From contig CALZJF010000013.1 of the NCBI GenBank assembly GCA_945787885.1, positions 1 through 58,417 on the forward strand: a DNA stretch of 58,417 nucleotides, given 5' to 3'. The DNA is from an uncultured Bacteroidales bacterium. GTDB taxonomy: Bacteria; Bacteroidota; Bacteroidia; Bacteroidales; Bacteroidaceae. The position numbers and the translations under genes are program-made. Below, piece by piece: positions 33,117-42,006 of the stretch; the stretch's first letter is position 1; each line of letters opens with the position of its first letter. The notes under the pieces are model-generated. The model ran no database searches. It was given only the letters and a program-made list of their open reading frames with translations, and was not told where the DNA came from.

Positions 33117-34259
33117 ATGGCAAAGAAAGAAAAAGCCGCTCCCGCTGCTGCGGCAAACGTCAAACTGGCAGCCCTGCAGACTGCCATGTCGAAGATAGAG
33201 AAACAGTTTGGCAAGGGCTCCATCATGCGCCTTGGCGACCAGACACGCCAGCAGATAGAAGTCATCCCCTCTGGCTCCATCAAGCTCGATGCAGCCCTTG
33301 GCGTAGGAGGCTATGCCCGTGGGCGCATCATCGAAATCTATGGTCAGGAGTCGAGCGGTAAGACCACGCTCGCCCTCCACGCTATCGCCGAATGCCAAAA
33401 GCAAGGCGGATGTGCCGTCTTCATTGATGCTGAGCATGCGCTCGATACCCACTATGCCGCCTCGCTTGGCGTAGATATCGACTCCCTCTACCTCGCCCAG
33501 CCCGACAATGGCGAACAGGCCATGCAGATTGCCGATCAGGTCATCAGCTCCGGAGCCGTAGATATCATCGTCATCGACTCCGTCGCCGCCCTCACTCCCA
33601 AGGCAGAAATCGAGGGCGAGATGGGCGAGAACAAGGTCGGACTCCAAGCCCGCCTCATGAGCCAGGCACTGCGAAAGCTCACCGCCACCATCTCCAAGTC
33701 GAAGACCTGCTGCATCTTCATCAATCAGACGCGCGAAAAGATTGGCGTCGTGTATGGCCCCTCTGAGACCACGGCGGGAGGCAATGCCCTGAAGTTCTAC
33801 GCCACCATGCGACTGGAGGTGAAGCGCGGCACTCGCCTCAAGGATGGCGACAACGAGTATGGCTACACCATGCGCGTACGCATTGTGAAAAACAAGGTGT
33901 CGCCCCCCTTCAAGTCATGCGAACTCGAGATTATCTATGGGGCAGGCATCTCCCTCATGGGCGAAATCATCGACCTTGCCGAAGACTTCGACATCCTCAA
34001 GAAGAGCGGCTCATGGTATAAATACAACGACCGCATGATAGCCCAAGGGCGCGAGAAGCTGCGGGCCTATCTCGAAGAGCATCCCGATGAGTGTCGTGCC
34101 ATCGAGACCGCCGTGCGCGTCGCCCTCAGCGGAGCCAATGGTGTGGCAGATGAGGGCGGAAATGCCGCCGTGAGCAGTCCGGCGCCCGACCTCGACGAAG
34201 ACTTCGATGGCGAACTGCCCGACGTAGAAGGCATCGACCCCGACGAACTCACCTTTTGA
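33117..34259 (+). CDS. recA: Recombinase RecA
   Basis: 380 aa. Complete RecA: N-terminal polymerisation motif, Walker [15 protein letters not shown] (about residues 76-89), the catalytic Glu region FIDAEHALD, Walker [13 protein letters not shown], loop L1 [21 protein letters not shown] in two parts, loop L2 with NQTREKIGV, and an acidic C-terminal tail ([12 protein letters not shown]). Catalyses strand exchange and LexA-type co-proteolysis. ATG 33117 (MAKKEK) is the conserved start; the frame is open back to 32967 but that extension overlaps the promoter. The following hairpin at 34276 is its terminator. Confidence 0.98.
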   Translation: MAKKEKAAPAAAANVKLAALQTAMSKIEKQFGKGSIMRLGDQTRQQIEVIPSGSIKLDAALGVGGYARGRIIEIYGQESSGKTTLALHAIAECQKQGGCAVFIDAEHALDTHYAASLGVDIDSLYLAQPDNGEQAMQIADQVISSGAVDIIVIDSVAALTPKAEIEGEMGENKVGLQARLMSQALRKLTATISKSKTCCIFINQTREKIGVVYGPSETTAGGNALKFYATMRLEVKRGTRLKDGDNEYGYTMRVRIVKNKVSPPFKSCELEIIYGAGISLMGEIIDLAEDFDILKKSGSWYKYNDRMIAQGREKLRAYLEEHPDECRAIETAVRVALSGANGVADEGGNAAVSSPAPDLDEDFDGELPDVEGIDPDELTF

Positions 34260-34275
34260 TTACCTACTTATGCCG

Positions 34276-34336
34276 ACAGACATCCGCACCGCAGCCCCCT
34301 CCCCCTTGCCTGTGGTGTGGATGTCTGTCTTTTTTC
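34276..34336 (+). terminator. recA terminator
   Basis: Perfect ACAGACATCC/GGATGTCTGT stem plus CACC/GGTG, followed by CTTTTTT. It ends 25 bp before the MgtC gene. Confidence 0.88.
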
Positions 34337-34360
34337 TCTCTAAGCTTCCCCTCCTTCTCC

Positions 34361-35011
34361 ATGCACACGCTCTCAGAAATCTCCCTCCGTCTCCTCATAG
34401 CCCTGCTATTGGGCGGTGCCATCGGCATAGAGCGCGAATACCGCTCTAAAGATGCCGGCTTCCGCACCCATTTTCTCGTAGCATTGGGGAGCGCATTGTT
34501 CTGCATCGTTTCGCAATACGGCTTTGGCTTCGACCTCAAAGACTCCTCGCGCGTGGCAGCGCAGGTGGTGTCAGGCATCGGATTCTTAGGAGCCGGCACC
34601 ATCATCTTCCAGCGCAACATGGTGCGCGGCCTGACCACGGCGGCAGGTCTGTGGGTGACGGCAGCCATCGGACTGACGTGCGGAACGGGCATGTATGCCG
34701 TAGCAGCCATCGCCACCGCCATGGTCCTCCTCGGCCTTGAAATCCTCAACGCTGCCATCCCGCAGATTGGCACCACCACCGTCGTTCTCCGCTTCTCCGC
34801 CACCACGATAAAGGAGGTGGAGCAAGTGGTGGAACAGGCAAAGCAAGACAGCATCGAAATCTACGCCTACGACCTCAAGCCTCGCACTACCCCCACCGCC
34901 ACTGCCTATGACGTACGGCTTGAGATGAAGATGCGCCATCGCAAGCACGACGAGATTTTGCTCGGATATATGCATCAGTTCAGCGGCGTCACCATCACGA
35001 GTATTGAATAG
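34361..35011 (+). CDS. MgtC/SapB family membrane protein
   Basis: 216 aa. Four to five TM helices in the first 130 residues with the family motifs GGAIGIEREYRSKDAGFRTH, GIGFLGAGTI and GLTTAAGLWVTAAIG. The C-terminal ~80 residues are an ACT-like soluble domain. MgtC-type proteins modulate Mg2+ homeostasis, phosphate uptake or ATP synthase. I start at ATG 34361; the open frame extends to 34256 but that part overlaps the recA terminator. No Mg2+ leader element was recognised. Confidence 0.9.
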   Translation: MHTLSEISLRLLIALLLGGAIGIEREYRSKDAGFRTHFLVALGSALFCIVSQYGFGFDLKDSSRVAAQVVSGIGFLGAGTIIFQRNMVRGLTTAAGLWVTAAIGLTCGTGMYAVAAIATAMVLLGLEILNAAIPQIGTTTVVLRFSATTIKEVEQVVEQAKQDSIEIYAYDLKPRTTPTATAYDVRLEMKMRHRKHDEILLGYMHQFSGVTITSIE

Positions 35012-35082
35012 GCACAAGGGGCAATATTCCCCGCACAGCCAACTATTCCCGCAACTGCAAACCATCCATCAACGAATAAAGT

Positions 35083-35259
35083 ATGAAAGTATTCCGTAAA
35101 CTTCTGGCACTATTGGGCATAGCCCTTCCATTCAGTTTTGTCTGTCCGGCAGCGTCGTGCTGTATTGTTGCACAACGTTCGGCAGCTTCCGTTTCGCAGT
35201 TGTCAGAAGATGCCGTTAATGTTCAGTGGCTTCAAAATTGCCGTTTCCACGCCGCGTGA
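35083..35259 (+). CDS. Small ORF with signal peptide, possibly truncated
   Basis: 58 codons. The start ATG at 35083 is followed by a clear signal-peptide pattern (KVFRKLLALLGIALPFSFV) and then about 35 polar residues without recognisable features (CPAASCCIVAQRSAAS). The stop lies 10 bp before the first box of 22-nt-period element copy 3. This may be a genuine short secreted protein, or the start of a longer gene cut off by that element. No promoter was seen. Confidence 0.4.
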   Translation: MKVFRKLLALLGIALPFSFVCPAASCCIVAQRSAASVSQLSEDAVNVQWLQNCRFHAA

Positions 35260-35269
35260 CATCGGAAAG

Positions 35270-35364
35270 CGGCCGTTTTCGCCCCTCCATGTGATGACTT
35301 TTGGGGGCGGAAATGATGACTTTTCGGGGCGAAAATGGCCACCGGGGAGGCGGAAGCTCTGACG
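35270..35364 (-). repeat. 22-nt-period element, copy 3
   Basis: On the minus strand: leader from 35364 (TCAGAGCTTCCGCC), then boxes at plus coordinates 35336 TGGCCA, 35314 TGATGA, 35292 TGATGA and 35270 CGGCCG, exactly 22 nt apart. The first and last spacers are reverse complements (TTTTCGCCCC and GGGGCGAAAA), so this copy can fold into a long hairpin. Confidence 0.85.
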
Positions 35365-35422
35365 AAAACAAAAAAAGTGCGCCGGCACAGCCCCATCAGG
35401 GCGTGCCGGCGCACTCTTTTTA

Positions 35423-35612
35423 GGTAGGTTCTATCAATTAGCTTGCGATGTATTTGCGACTATCGTGCCGTAGGTTTTTGTTTTTCACGAGGGAGCGTAG
35501 CGGGCTACGTGACTGAATGAAAGACAAAAACCTACGGTGCGAGAGGCGTGAAGACATCCAAGCAAGACAGAAACACTGCCTTACATTGAAAACTAATTTT
35601 ATAGAACCTACC
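35423..35612 (+). mobile_element. MITE copy 6
   Basis: 190 bp (one extra T near the right end), exact TTTA duplication (35419-35422 and 35613-35616). It lies 58 bp past 22-nt-period element copy 3, and its right end is about 110 bp from the stop of the 35723 gene. Confidence 0.95.
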
Positions 35613-35722
35613 TTTATGGCAAGGAGGAGCGGGAGCGTGCTGAACGCGGCTCTCCCCTGTGGGGGAAATCGGGGCTGGGCTATGGCGAGGGCGGAGCGCG
35701 GTATGGCGGCGAGGCGTCACCA

Positions 35723-36364
35723 CTACAGCTCGTCGGCGCGAATGCCCATGGCAGCCATGATGCTGAAGCCGAGCAGAGTCTGGCGGAAGTCTGTGCCGCT
35801 CAGGGGAACCATGGTGAAGAGCACGATGTCTTTGCGCGGCAGGATGATGCGCTTGCCGTCGGCATCCACCATCGGGCTTCCATCGGCGTTCTTCGGTTGC
35901 GGCGGACGGGCGCAGAGCTGCTGGATGTCGGCCGTCAGACTGCGGCTTTCAGCGGAAGTGCCGTCGAAGTCTGCCACGACCATGATGCGCTCAATGGCTG
36001 CATCAAGGAGGAGCGCCTCGAAGCTCTCTTTGTAGAAGTCGGGGAGCGTTGTCACGCGTTCGATGGGACATGCCGCCATGGTGAACTCTCCGAGGGCATC
36101 GCTGAACGCCTTGCCGTCGAGCTGGGCGGCGAAGTTGCCGGGGGCGAAATGGCTGAGGACTTTCATTTCCCGAGGGTGGATGAAGATGGCTTGCACCTCA
36201 TTGTTGCCCGCTGACAGTCCGGCATCGAGGGCGCAGCAGACGAGCCATTGAGCCAAGTCGGCCTTCGGCAGCTGCCGGCCGATGGCAGGTTGCAGATTTG
36301 CCGCAAGATGGGCGGCCACGCGGTCCAGATATTCCGCGTCGATGAGCAGGACGTTCGGACTCAT
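35723..36364 (-). CDS. Conserved Bacteroidales protein of unknown function (DUF6621-like)
   Basis: 213 aa, cytoplasmic. Begins [16 protein letters not shown], with later segments [35 protein letters not shown] and [13 protein letters not shown]. The DxD-like [10 protein letters not shown] beginning recalls NYN/PIN-type proteins, but I cannot confirm a nuclease. It resembles Bacteroidales proteins annotated as DUF6621. I start at ATG 36364, whose ATGA overlaps the stop of pepT and indicates coupling; an ATG three codons earlier exists. Function not established. Confidence 0.75.
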   Translation of the reverse strand: MSPNVLLIDAEYLDRVAAHLAANLQPAIGRQLPKADLAQWLVCCALDAGLSAGNNEVQAIFIHPREMKVLSHFAPGNFAAQLDGKAFSDALGEFTMAACPIERVTTLPDFYKESFEALLLDAAIERIMVVADFDGTSAESRSLTADIQQLCARPPQPKNADGSPMVDADGKRIILPRKDIVLFTMVPLSGTDFRQTLLGFSIMAAMGIRADEL

Positions 36365-37596
36365 GCCTGCCATGATTTTTGTGCCGTGATGCGCACGATG
36401 CCCACCACCACCTCGCAGGCTTTCTCCAGATTCGGGATGGGGAGGAACTCGTGAGGCCCATGGAAATTCAGTCCGCCAGCGAAGATGTTGGGGCAGGGCA
36501 GTCCCATGAAGGAAAGTTGTGCGCCGTCGGTTCCGCCGCGTATGGCCCTCACCTTCGGCTCAATGTCGGCGGCGGTCATGGCCTCGCGGGCGATGTCGAT
36601 GATGTGGAGGGCAGGCTCAATCTTCTCACGCATATTGTAGTATTGGTCTTTCAGCGTGAGGCGGAATGTCCCTTCGCCGAACTGGCGGTTCATGCCTTCC
36701 ACGAGGCTCTCCACGAGGCGTTTGCGCGCCTCGAAGCGCGGGCGGTCATGGTCGCGGATGATATAGCTGACGGTGGCTTTCTCCACGCCGCCTTCAATGC
36801 CCGTCAGATGGAAGAAGCCCTCGTAGCCCTCCGTAGTGGCAGGAGTTTCCATGGGCGGCATGCGGTGAATGAAGTCGGCTGCGAGGAGAGCGGCGTTCAC
36901 CATCTTCCCCTTGGCGTAGCCCGGATGGACGCTGACGCCCGTGATGTCCACTTTCGCACTGGCGGCATTGAAGTTTTCAAATTCTATCTCGCCGCGCTCG
37001 CCGCCATCCATGGTGTAGGCCCACTGGCAGCCGAACTTCTCGACGTTGAAATGATGGGCTCCCATGCCGATTTCTTCGTCGGGATTGAACGCCACGCGCA
37101 CCTTTCCATGCTTGATTTCAGGATGCGCGATGAGATATTCCATGGCTGTGACGATGGCTGCTATGCCCGCCTTGTCGTCGGCACCGAGGAGCGTGTGGCC
37201 ATCCGTGACGATGAGGTCTTCGCCCACGTGGTCGAGGAGTTCGGGGAAGGTGGCCACATCGCTGACGATGCCCGCCTCGGCGTCGAGCACGAGGTCGCTG
37301 CCGTCGTAGGCTCTGACGATGCGGGGCTTCACGTTGGCTCCGCTGGCATCCGGACTGGTGTCTAAATGGGCGATGAAGCCAATGGTGGGGATGGGCTCGT
37401 TGGTGTTGGCAGGGAGAGTGGCATAGACGTAGCCCAGTTCGTCCATTTCCACTTCGGAAAGTCCGAGTTCCTGAAGCTCGCTGACGAGGTGCTGCGCCAA
37501 GAGGAATTGCTTCGCCGTGCTGGGAGTAGTGGCGGAAGTTTCGCTACTCTGCGTGTCGAAGGCGGTGTAGCTGATGAATCTGTCGATGATATTCAT
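36361..37596 (-). CDS. pepT: Peptidase T (tripeptide aminopeptidase)
   Basis: 411 aa, the normal PepT length. M20B metallopeptidase with two zinc sites: first ligand and catalytic Asp in [10 protein letters not shown], bridging Asp in [12 protein letters not shown], catalytic Glu pair in NPDEEIG, Asp in [10 protein letters not shown], and the last His in [10 protein letters not shown]. The dimerisation domain lies at about 205-320. Removes N-terminal residues from tripeptides in the cytoplasm. It is coupled to the downstream unknown gene and divergent from GH84. A TAATTTTG box lies at 37642-37649 (minus). Confidence 0.96.
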   Translation of the reverse strand: MNIIDRFISYTAFDTQSSETSATTPSTAKQFLLAQHLVSELQELGLSEVEMDELGYVYATLPANTNEPIPTIGFIAHLDTSPDASGANVKPRIVRAYDGSDLVLDAEAGIVSDVATFPELLDHVGEDLIVTDGHTLLGADDKAGIAAIVTAMEYLIAHPEIKHGKVRVAFNPDEEIGMGAHHFNVEKFGCQWAYTMDGGERGEIEFENFNAASAKVDITGVSVHPGYAKGKMVNAALLAADFIHRMPPMETPATTEGYEGFFHLTGIEGGVEKATVSYIIRDHDRPRFEARKRLVESLVEGMNRQFGEGTFRLTLKDQYYNMREKIEPALHIIDIAREAMTAADIEPKVRAIRGGTDGAQLSFMGLPCPNIFAGGLNFHGPHEFLPIPNLEKACEVVVGIVRITAQKSWQA

Positions 37597-37641
37597 AGTG
37601 TTTTAGGCTTGTTATTGACGTTTTGTTCTGTCAGATGTGTG

Positions 37642-37649
37642 CAAAATTA
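37642..37649 (-). promoter_or_regulatory. -7 box of pepT
   Basis: Minus-strand TAATTTTG, a perfect TAnnTTTG match, 46 bp upstream of the ATG. Confidence 0.5.
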
Positions 37650-37671
37650 CTAAAATCTGCATTGAAAATGC

Positions 37672-37701
37672 TTTGTGAACAGGAAAAAAAGCGTATTTTT
37701 G
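37672..37701 (+). promoter_or_regulatory. Promoter of the GH84 gene
   Basis: TTTG at 37672-37675, an 18-nt spacer, then TATTTTTG at 37694-37701. The leader carries a small CAGGGG/CCCCTG hairpin at 37710-37727. Confidence 0.65.
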
Positions 37702-37789
37702 CTGCGTATCAGGGGTAATCTCCCCTGTTACGAGGGCGGTCGCCTTTGTCTGGCAGCCTCTTTTCCTGAATAAAAAAAACTATTCTAAT

Positions 37790-39997
37790 ATGAAGAAAAC
37801 ACTATTCCTCTCCCTTGCCCTCTTGGGCAGTATGGCTCCCGCTGCGCAGGCGCAGGTGAGTCTGGTAAATCCCGTTCCGCATCGTGTAGAGACTGCGGGG
37901 ACGCTGCTTGCTGCCCCAGAGGCTTGGCAAGCGGAGGTGTTGAAGTCCGTGCCGGCGTATGTGGGTGCAGCCATTGCCGAGGCAGGCATAGAGCAGCGGG
38001 CAGACGCCCCCTTCCGCCTGAAGGTGGGAACTGCGGGCGATAAGGCTCTGGCAAAATACAGGAAGCGCGTGCCCGCCGTGGCAGAAGGCTACTATCTGGA
38101 GGTGACGCCGCAGGGAGCCGTCGTGGTCGGGCGCGATGGGCGCGGAGCCTACTATGGCGTGCAGACACTGCTGCAGATGATGGGGGAGGGACGTCTGGAA
38201 GTCTGCCAAATCGAAGACTATCCCGATGTGGCCTTCCGCGGCAGCATCGAGGGCTTCTATGGCCGCCCCTGGAGCCATGAGCATCGCCTGCGCCAGTTGG
38301 ACTTCTATGGGCGCAACAAGATGAATGTGTATATCTACGGTCCGAAGGACGACCCCTACCACCGCGCCCACTGGCGGGAGCCTTATCCTGCCGATGAGGC
38401 TGCGCGCATCAAGGAGCTCAACGAGCGCGCCCAGCTGCGGGGCGTACACTTCTATTGGGCCATCCATCCGGGCATGGACATCAAATGGACGGAGGCAGAC
38501 CGCCAGCATCTCGTGGAGAAACTGGAGAAGATGTACGCCCTCGGCATACGCTCGTTCGCCGTCTTCTTCGATGATATCTGGGGCGAGGGGGCGAAGGGTG
38601 AAAACCAGGCAGCGCTGCTGAACTATGTCGATGACGTCTTCGTGAAGAAGCATGGCGATGTGGCTCCCCTGCTGCTCTGCCCCACGGAGTACAACCGTTC
38701 GTGGAGCTCCGACGAGAGCCCCTATCTCAAAGCGTTGGGCGAGGGGCTGCACGAGGGCATCGAGGTGATGTGGACGGGCAACACTGTGGTCCACAATATC
38801 TATAAGGAGGGCATGGAATGGATTAACGCGCGGCTGAAGCGCAAGACGTACATCTGGTGGAACTATCCCGTCTCCGACTTCGTCCGCGACCGCATGCTGC
38901 TCGGCCCCACGTATGGCAACGACCTCGACATTGCCGGCCTCATGAGCGGCTTCGTCAGCAATCCGATGCAGTATGCCGAGAGTTCGAAAGTCAGCCTCTA
39001 CAGTGTGGCCGACTATACCTGGAACATGGCTGCCTACGACTGGAAGACATCGTGGGAGAAGGCCCTCAAAGACCTCCTCCCCTCTGAAGCCTCCGCACTC
39101 CGCACGTTCGCCATGTATAACGAAGACCTCGGCCCCAACGGTCATGGCTTCCGCCGCGACGAGGGGCGCGAGATGGCCGAAGACTGCCGCCTCGCCGCTG
39201 AGGGGGATGCCCGCGCTGTAGAAGAGATGGCAGCACAAAGCACGCTGCTCATAGCCGCCGCCGACCGTCTGCTGCGCTGCGAGGAAAATCCGCTGCTCAT
39301 CGACGAACTCCGCCCGTGGCTCACGCAGGCGAAGGTCGTGGCAGAATATGGCCTGACGGTGTGCGCCATGAAGACGGCACTCGACAACGGGTGGGGAGAG
39401 CCACAGTTTGCCGACCTCTACCGGCATGCGCGCGACCTCAAGAAACTGATGTATGACAATGAGAACGACCCTGCACAGCTGCACGAATACCAGACGGGGA
39501 CAAAGCTCGCCACACTCCGCTATCTGCCTGCCATGAACAGCCTCTTCGCCTTGCTGGTGGAGCGGTATAACCGGCAAAGCGGTGCTGCTCTGGAGGTTTC
39601 GAGCGATTATGCGCCCTTCCACATAGAGAGCAGTGTAGCGCAACTGGCGCAGTTGCCCCTCGTGGCAACGGGGACGGAACTGAAGGTGACGCCTTCGAAC
39701 GAGGTCATCAAATGGGCTCCGGACAGCTATTTCACCATCACGTGTGAGCGGCCGACGCGGCTGGCTGGCATGGACTTCAACTTCGGGCACCACGGAGCTG
39801 CTGCCGACTTCCGCTTGGAGGTGAGGGAGGAAAGCGGCGAATGGACGAACATCGGACTGCTGCACTACGGCGATACGGACGAAGTGGTGCATACGACGGA
39901 TGAAATCAGCGGAAAGGTGGTCACCGCTATCCGGCTGACGAACGTCAGCGGCGGCGAACTGCAATACTATTTCCGCTCCTTCCGCGTGAGCCGATGA
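37790..39997 (+). CDS. GH84 beta-N-acetylglucosaminidase (O-GlcNAcase-like)
   Basis: 735 aa. Signal peptide (cleaved near AQAQV), an N-terminal hexosaminidase-like domain (about 25-140), then a GH84 TIM barrel with GSIEGFYGRPWS, MNVYIYGPKDDPYH and the catalytic Asp-Asp pair in FAVFFDDIWG (about residue 260). Substrate residues of the family appear in CPTEYN, VMWTGN and WWNYPV. A helical and a beta-sandwich (F5/8-like) region follow. Exported enzyme that removes terminal beta-GlcNAc from glycans or glycoproteins, as known for Bacteroides and Clostridium GH84. It fits host-glycan use together with the sialidase at 44858-47974. Confidence 0.94.
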   Translation: MKKTLFLSLALLGSMAPAAQAQVSLVNPVPHRVETAGTLLAAPEAWQAEVLKSVPAYVGAAIAEAGIEQRADAPFRLKVGTAGDKALAKYRKRVPAVAEGYYLEVTPQGAVVVGRDGRGAYYGVQTLLQMMGEGRLEVCQIEDYPDVAFRGSIEGFYGRPWSHEHRLRQLDFYGRNKMNVYIYGPKDDPYHRAHWREPYPADEAARIKELNERAQLRGVHFYWAIHPGMDIKWTEADRQHLVEKLEKMYALGIRSFAVFFDDIWGEGAKGENQAALLNYVDDVFVKKHGDVAPLLLCPTEYNRSWSSDESPYLKALGEGLHEGIEVMWTGNTVVHNIYKEGMEWINARLKRKTYIWWNYPVSDFVRDRMLLGPTYGNDLDIAGLMSGFVSNPMQYAESSKVSLYSVADYTWNMAAYDWKTSWEKALKDLLPSEASALRTFAMYNEDLGPNGHGFRRDEGREMAEDCRLAAEGDARAVEEMAAQSTLLIAAADRLLRCEENPLLIDELRPWLTQAKVVAEYGLTVCAMKTALDNGWGEPQFADLYRHARDLKKLMYDNENDPAQLHEYQTGTKLATLRYLPAMNSLFALLVERYNRQSGAALEVSSDYAPFHIESSVAQLAQLPLVATGTELKVTPSNEVIKWAPDSYFTITCERPTRLAGMDFNFGHHGAAADFRLEVREESGEWTNIGLLHYGDTDEVVHTTDEISGKVVTAIRLTNVSGGELQYYFRSFRVSR

Positions 39998-40057
39998 GAA
40001 TGAGCAGGAAATAGAGGCTGACTTCTATGCTATTGCATATCTGAAAACATCCAATAA

Positions 40058-40107
40058 AAGCGTTAGACGTAGGGGAGAGATTCCCTGCATCTAACGCTTC
40101 TCTTTTT
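40058..40107. terminator. Bidirectional terminator between GH84 and HAD genes
   Basis: AAGCGTTAGA/TCTAACGCTT stem with inner GGG/CCC, followed by CTCTTTTT on the plus strand and TTTTATTGG on the minus strand. Confidence 0.85.
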
Positions 40108-40145
40108 ATGGTAGGTTCTACCTTGTGTGTGCGCAGAACCAACTG

Positions 40146-40970
40146 TCAGTGGGCGAGGATGAGCTGTTCGATGGCATAGGCCACGCCGTCTTCATCGTTG
40201 CTCTTCGTGATGAACTGTGCGGCAGCCTTCAGGCGTTCAGTGGCATTCGCCATCGCCACGCCCACGCCCGCCAGCTGAATCATGGTGAAATCATTGTCGG
40301 CATCACCGCACGCCATGAGGCAGGCAGGCGAAGCACCGTGGCGACGGAGGATGATGTCGAGTCCGCTTGCTTTGTCGATGCCCTTCGCCACGACTTCGAG
40401 AAAATAGGGTGTGGAGCGGCAGACCTCCAAGCAATCGCTGAAAGCTGCCCTCATGTGCTGCTCGCCCTCTGCCAGAAGTTCGGGGGGGGCCGTCATCAGG
40501 CATTTGACGGGAGGTTCGGGGAGCGACAGCAGGACCTCTGACAAATCGGCGACTCCCTCCACGGGCATGTGGTTGATGGCAGAGTTTTTCAGGATATAGG
40601 GGTCAGAAGGATGTTCGGTGATGATGTTTCCGCCGCGGTATGACAGCAGGGAGAGGGCCATGCGCCGCGCCTCTTGGCAAATGTCTGATAGGAGTTCGCG
40701 CGGCAGTGTGCGGCGGAAGAGGCATTCGCCCGTGTGGAGGTCGGTCACTTCGCCCCCGTTGTATGCCAAGGCGTAGCCACCCGTTTCGCGGAGCTTCAGG
40801 AGTTCGACGATGGGCGCAATGCCAGGGACGGGGCGTCCGCTGGCGATGATGAGCGTCACACCCCGCGAGCGTGCCGCCTGCAGAGCTTGCAGGGTGCGGG
40901 GCGTGATGCGTTTGCGGCTGTCGGTCAGTGTGCCGTCGAGGTCGAGGGCGAGGAATTTTATACGTTGCAT
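40146..40970 (-). CDS. Cof-type HAD-IIB phosphatase (YidA-like)
   Basis: 274 aa. Motif I DLDGTLT at residues 9-15, motif II IIASGRP, a large C2b cap, motif III Lys in AKGIDKASGL and motif IV GDADNDFTMI. Cytoplasmic sugar- or nucleotide-phosphate phosphatase; the specific substrate cannot be told. Its start overlaps the yfcE-like gene by 13 bp. Last gene of a minus-strand operon that runs from 43749. Confidence 0.92.
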   Translation of the reverse strand: MQRIKFLALDLDGTLTDSRKRITPRTLQALQAARSRGVTLIIASGRPVPGIAPIVELLKLRETGGYALAYNGGEVTDLHTGECLFRRTLPRELLSDICQEARRMALSLLSYRGGNIITEHPSDPYILKNSAINHMPVEGVADLSEVLLSLPEPPVKCLMTAPPELLAEGEQHMRAAFSDCLEVCRSTPYFLEVVAKGIDKASGLDIILRRHGASPACLMACGDADNDFTMIQLAGVGVAMANATERLKAAAQFITKSNDEDGVAYAIEQLILAH

Positions 40971-41500
40971 TCGCTGATGATACTGCCGTCTAAGCGGTGG
41001 ATGCGCGCCACACCATCGCAGAGCGTGGCGAAAGTGGGGATGCCTTCGCCCTTCGGGAAGGTGGGGCTGCCGGGATTGATGATGAGTGTGCCTTCGGGAG
41101 CGTGGGTGAAGCCCTGCAAATGGCTGTGGCCATGGATGATGGCGTGGTAGTTCCCCTTCGGAAGTGCCTGCGCATGATAGTGGTGGCCATGGGTGAGGAA
41201 GAATCGCCGTCCGGCATCGACAAGGATGGTGTAATCGGCCATCATGTCAAAGGCAAGCAGCATCTGATCGACTTCAGCATCGCAATTTCCGCGCACGGCG
41301 ATGATGCTGTCTGCCCGACTGTTGAGCAGCTGCACCACGCGCTTGCAGTCCATGCCCGGCGGCAGGCTGTTGCGTGGCCCATAGTAGAGGATGTCGCCCA
41401 GGAGCAGGAGGGCATCGAAGTGCTGGGCATCGTAGAATCGGAGAATCTCCTCCAAGGGGCCGGGGGCTCCGTGGAGGTCGGAGGTGATAAGATAGCGCAT
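40958..41500 (-). CDS. yfcE: YfcE family phosphodiesterase
   Basis: 180 aa. Calcineurin-like metallophosphoesterase: TSDLHG, LGDILYYGPRN, VRGNCDAEVD, LTHGHHYHA and IIHGHSHLQGF give the full set of metal ligands. The order and length match YfcE, a Mn2+-dependent phosphodiesterase. Cytoplasmic. It overlaps the HAD gene downstream and follows a thioesterase after 22 bp. Confidence 0.93.
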   Translation of the reverse strand: MRYLITSDLHGAPGPLEEILRFYDAQHFDALLLLGDILYYGPRNSLPPGMDCKRVVQLLNSRADSIIAVRGNCDAEVDQMLLAFDMMADYTILVDAGRRFFLTHGHHYHAQALPKGNYHAIIHGHSHLQGFTHAPEGTLIINPGSPTFPKGEGIPTFATLCDGVARIHRLDGSIISECNV

Positions 41501-41522
41501 GAGACGATGAGGGTGGGGGGAT

Positions 41523-41921
41523 TTATAGTTGGAAGATTTCGTTCAGCATCTGGCAGTTATGGAGCTTGCCCTGATGGAGCACCACGGTGGTGACCTCGGC
41601 GGTGAACACCAAACGCTCATCGCTGGCGCGATAGATATCTTGCAGGAAGATGTATTTTATGCCATCGCGCTTGAGATTGACGGTGCAGATGAACTCATCG
41701 CCACTGCGGAGCGGCTGCTTGTAGTGCATCGTGATGCGCGCCACGACGGGGTCGTAGCCTTCGGCGTGCATCTGCGAGAAGCTGACGCCGCGCGAAATCA
41801 GAAATTCATGGCGGGCATGTTCGGTGTAGTGCTGGTAATTGGCATTATTGACGATGCCTTGCAGGTCGCACTCATAGTCGCGCACCTTCAGGCGGATAGA
41901 GAAGAGGGCTGGCTTTATCAT
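41523..41921 (-). CDS. Hot-dog acyl-CoA thioesterase (FadM/YbgC-like)
   Basis: 132 aa. Signature VRDYECDLQGIVNNANYQHY (the catalytic Asp within the DxxG-NNANY pattern) followed by the long helix HARHEFL and strands YDPVVARITMHYKQPLRSGDEF. Cytoplasmic tetrameric hot-dog fold that hydrolyses acyl-CoA. I start at ATG 41921; the open frame reaches 42050 but the extension is not conserved-looking. It lies between the M50 protease and yfcE in one operon. Confidence 0.92.
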   Translation of the reverse strand: MIKPALFSIRLKVRDYECDLQGIVNNANYQHYTEHARHEFLISRGVSFSQMHAEGYDPVVARITMHYKQPLRSGDEFICTVNLKRDGIKYIFLQDIYRASDERLVFTAEVTTVVLHQGKLHNCQMLNEIFQL

Positions 41922-42006
41922 GGTGTGTAAATGTTTTCTCAGAGAGTTACGGCAGGGAGTAGCCCAGAGGTTGGGTGGTATGGCCTCCCTCCCCACGGGC
42001 AGGGGC

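Noticed and set aside
37802-39964. 720-codon open frame antisense to the GH84 gene
   Set aside because: Shadow frame caused by GC-rich codon use; the plus strand carries an unmistakable GH84 enzyme and signal peptide.
40110-40122. GGTAGGTTCTACC as a relic of a MITE
   Set aside because: Only the terminal bases are present and the flanking bases do not form a target duplication (TTAT versus TTGT); could be an excision scar but is too short to support.
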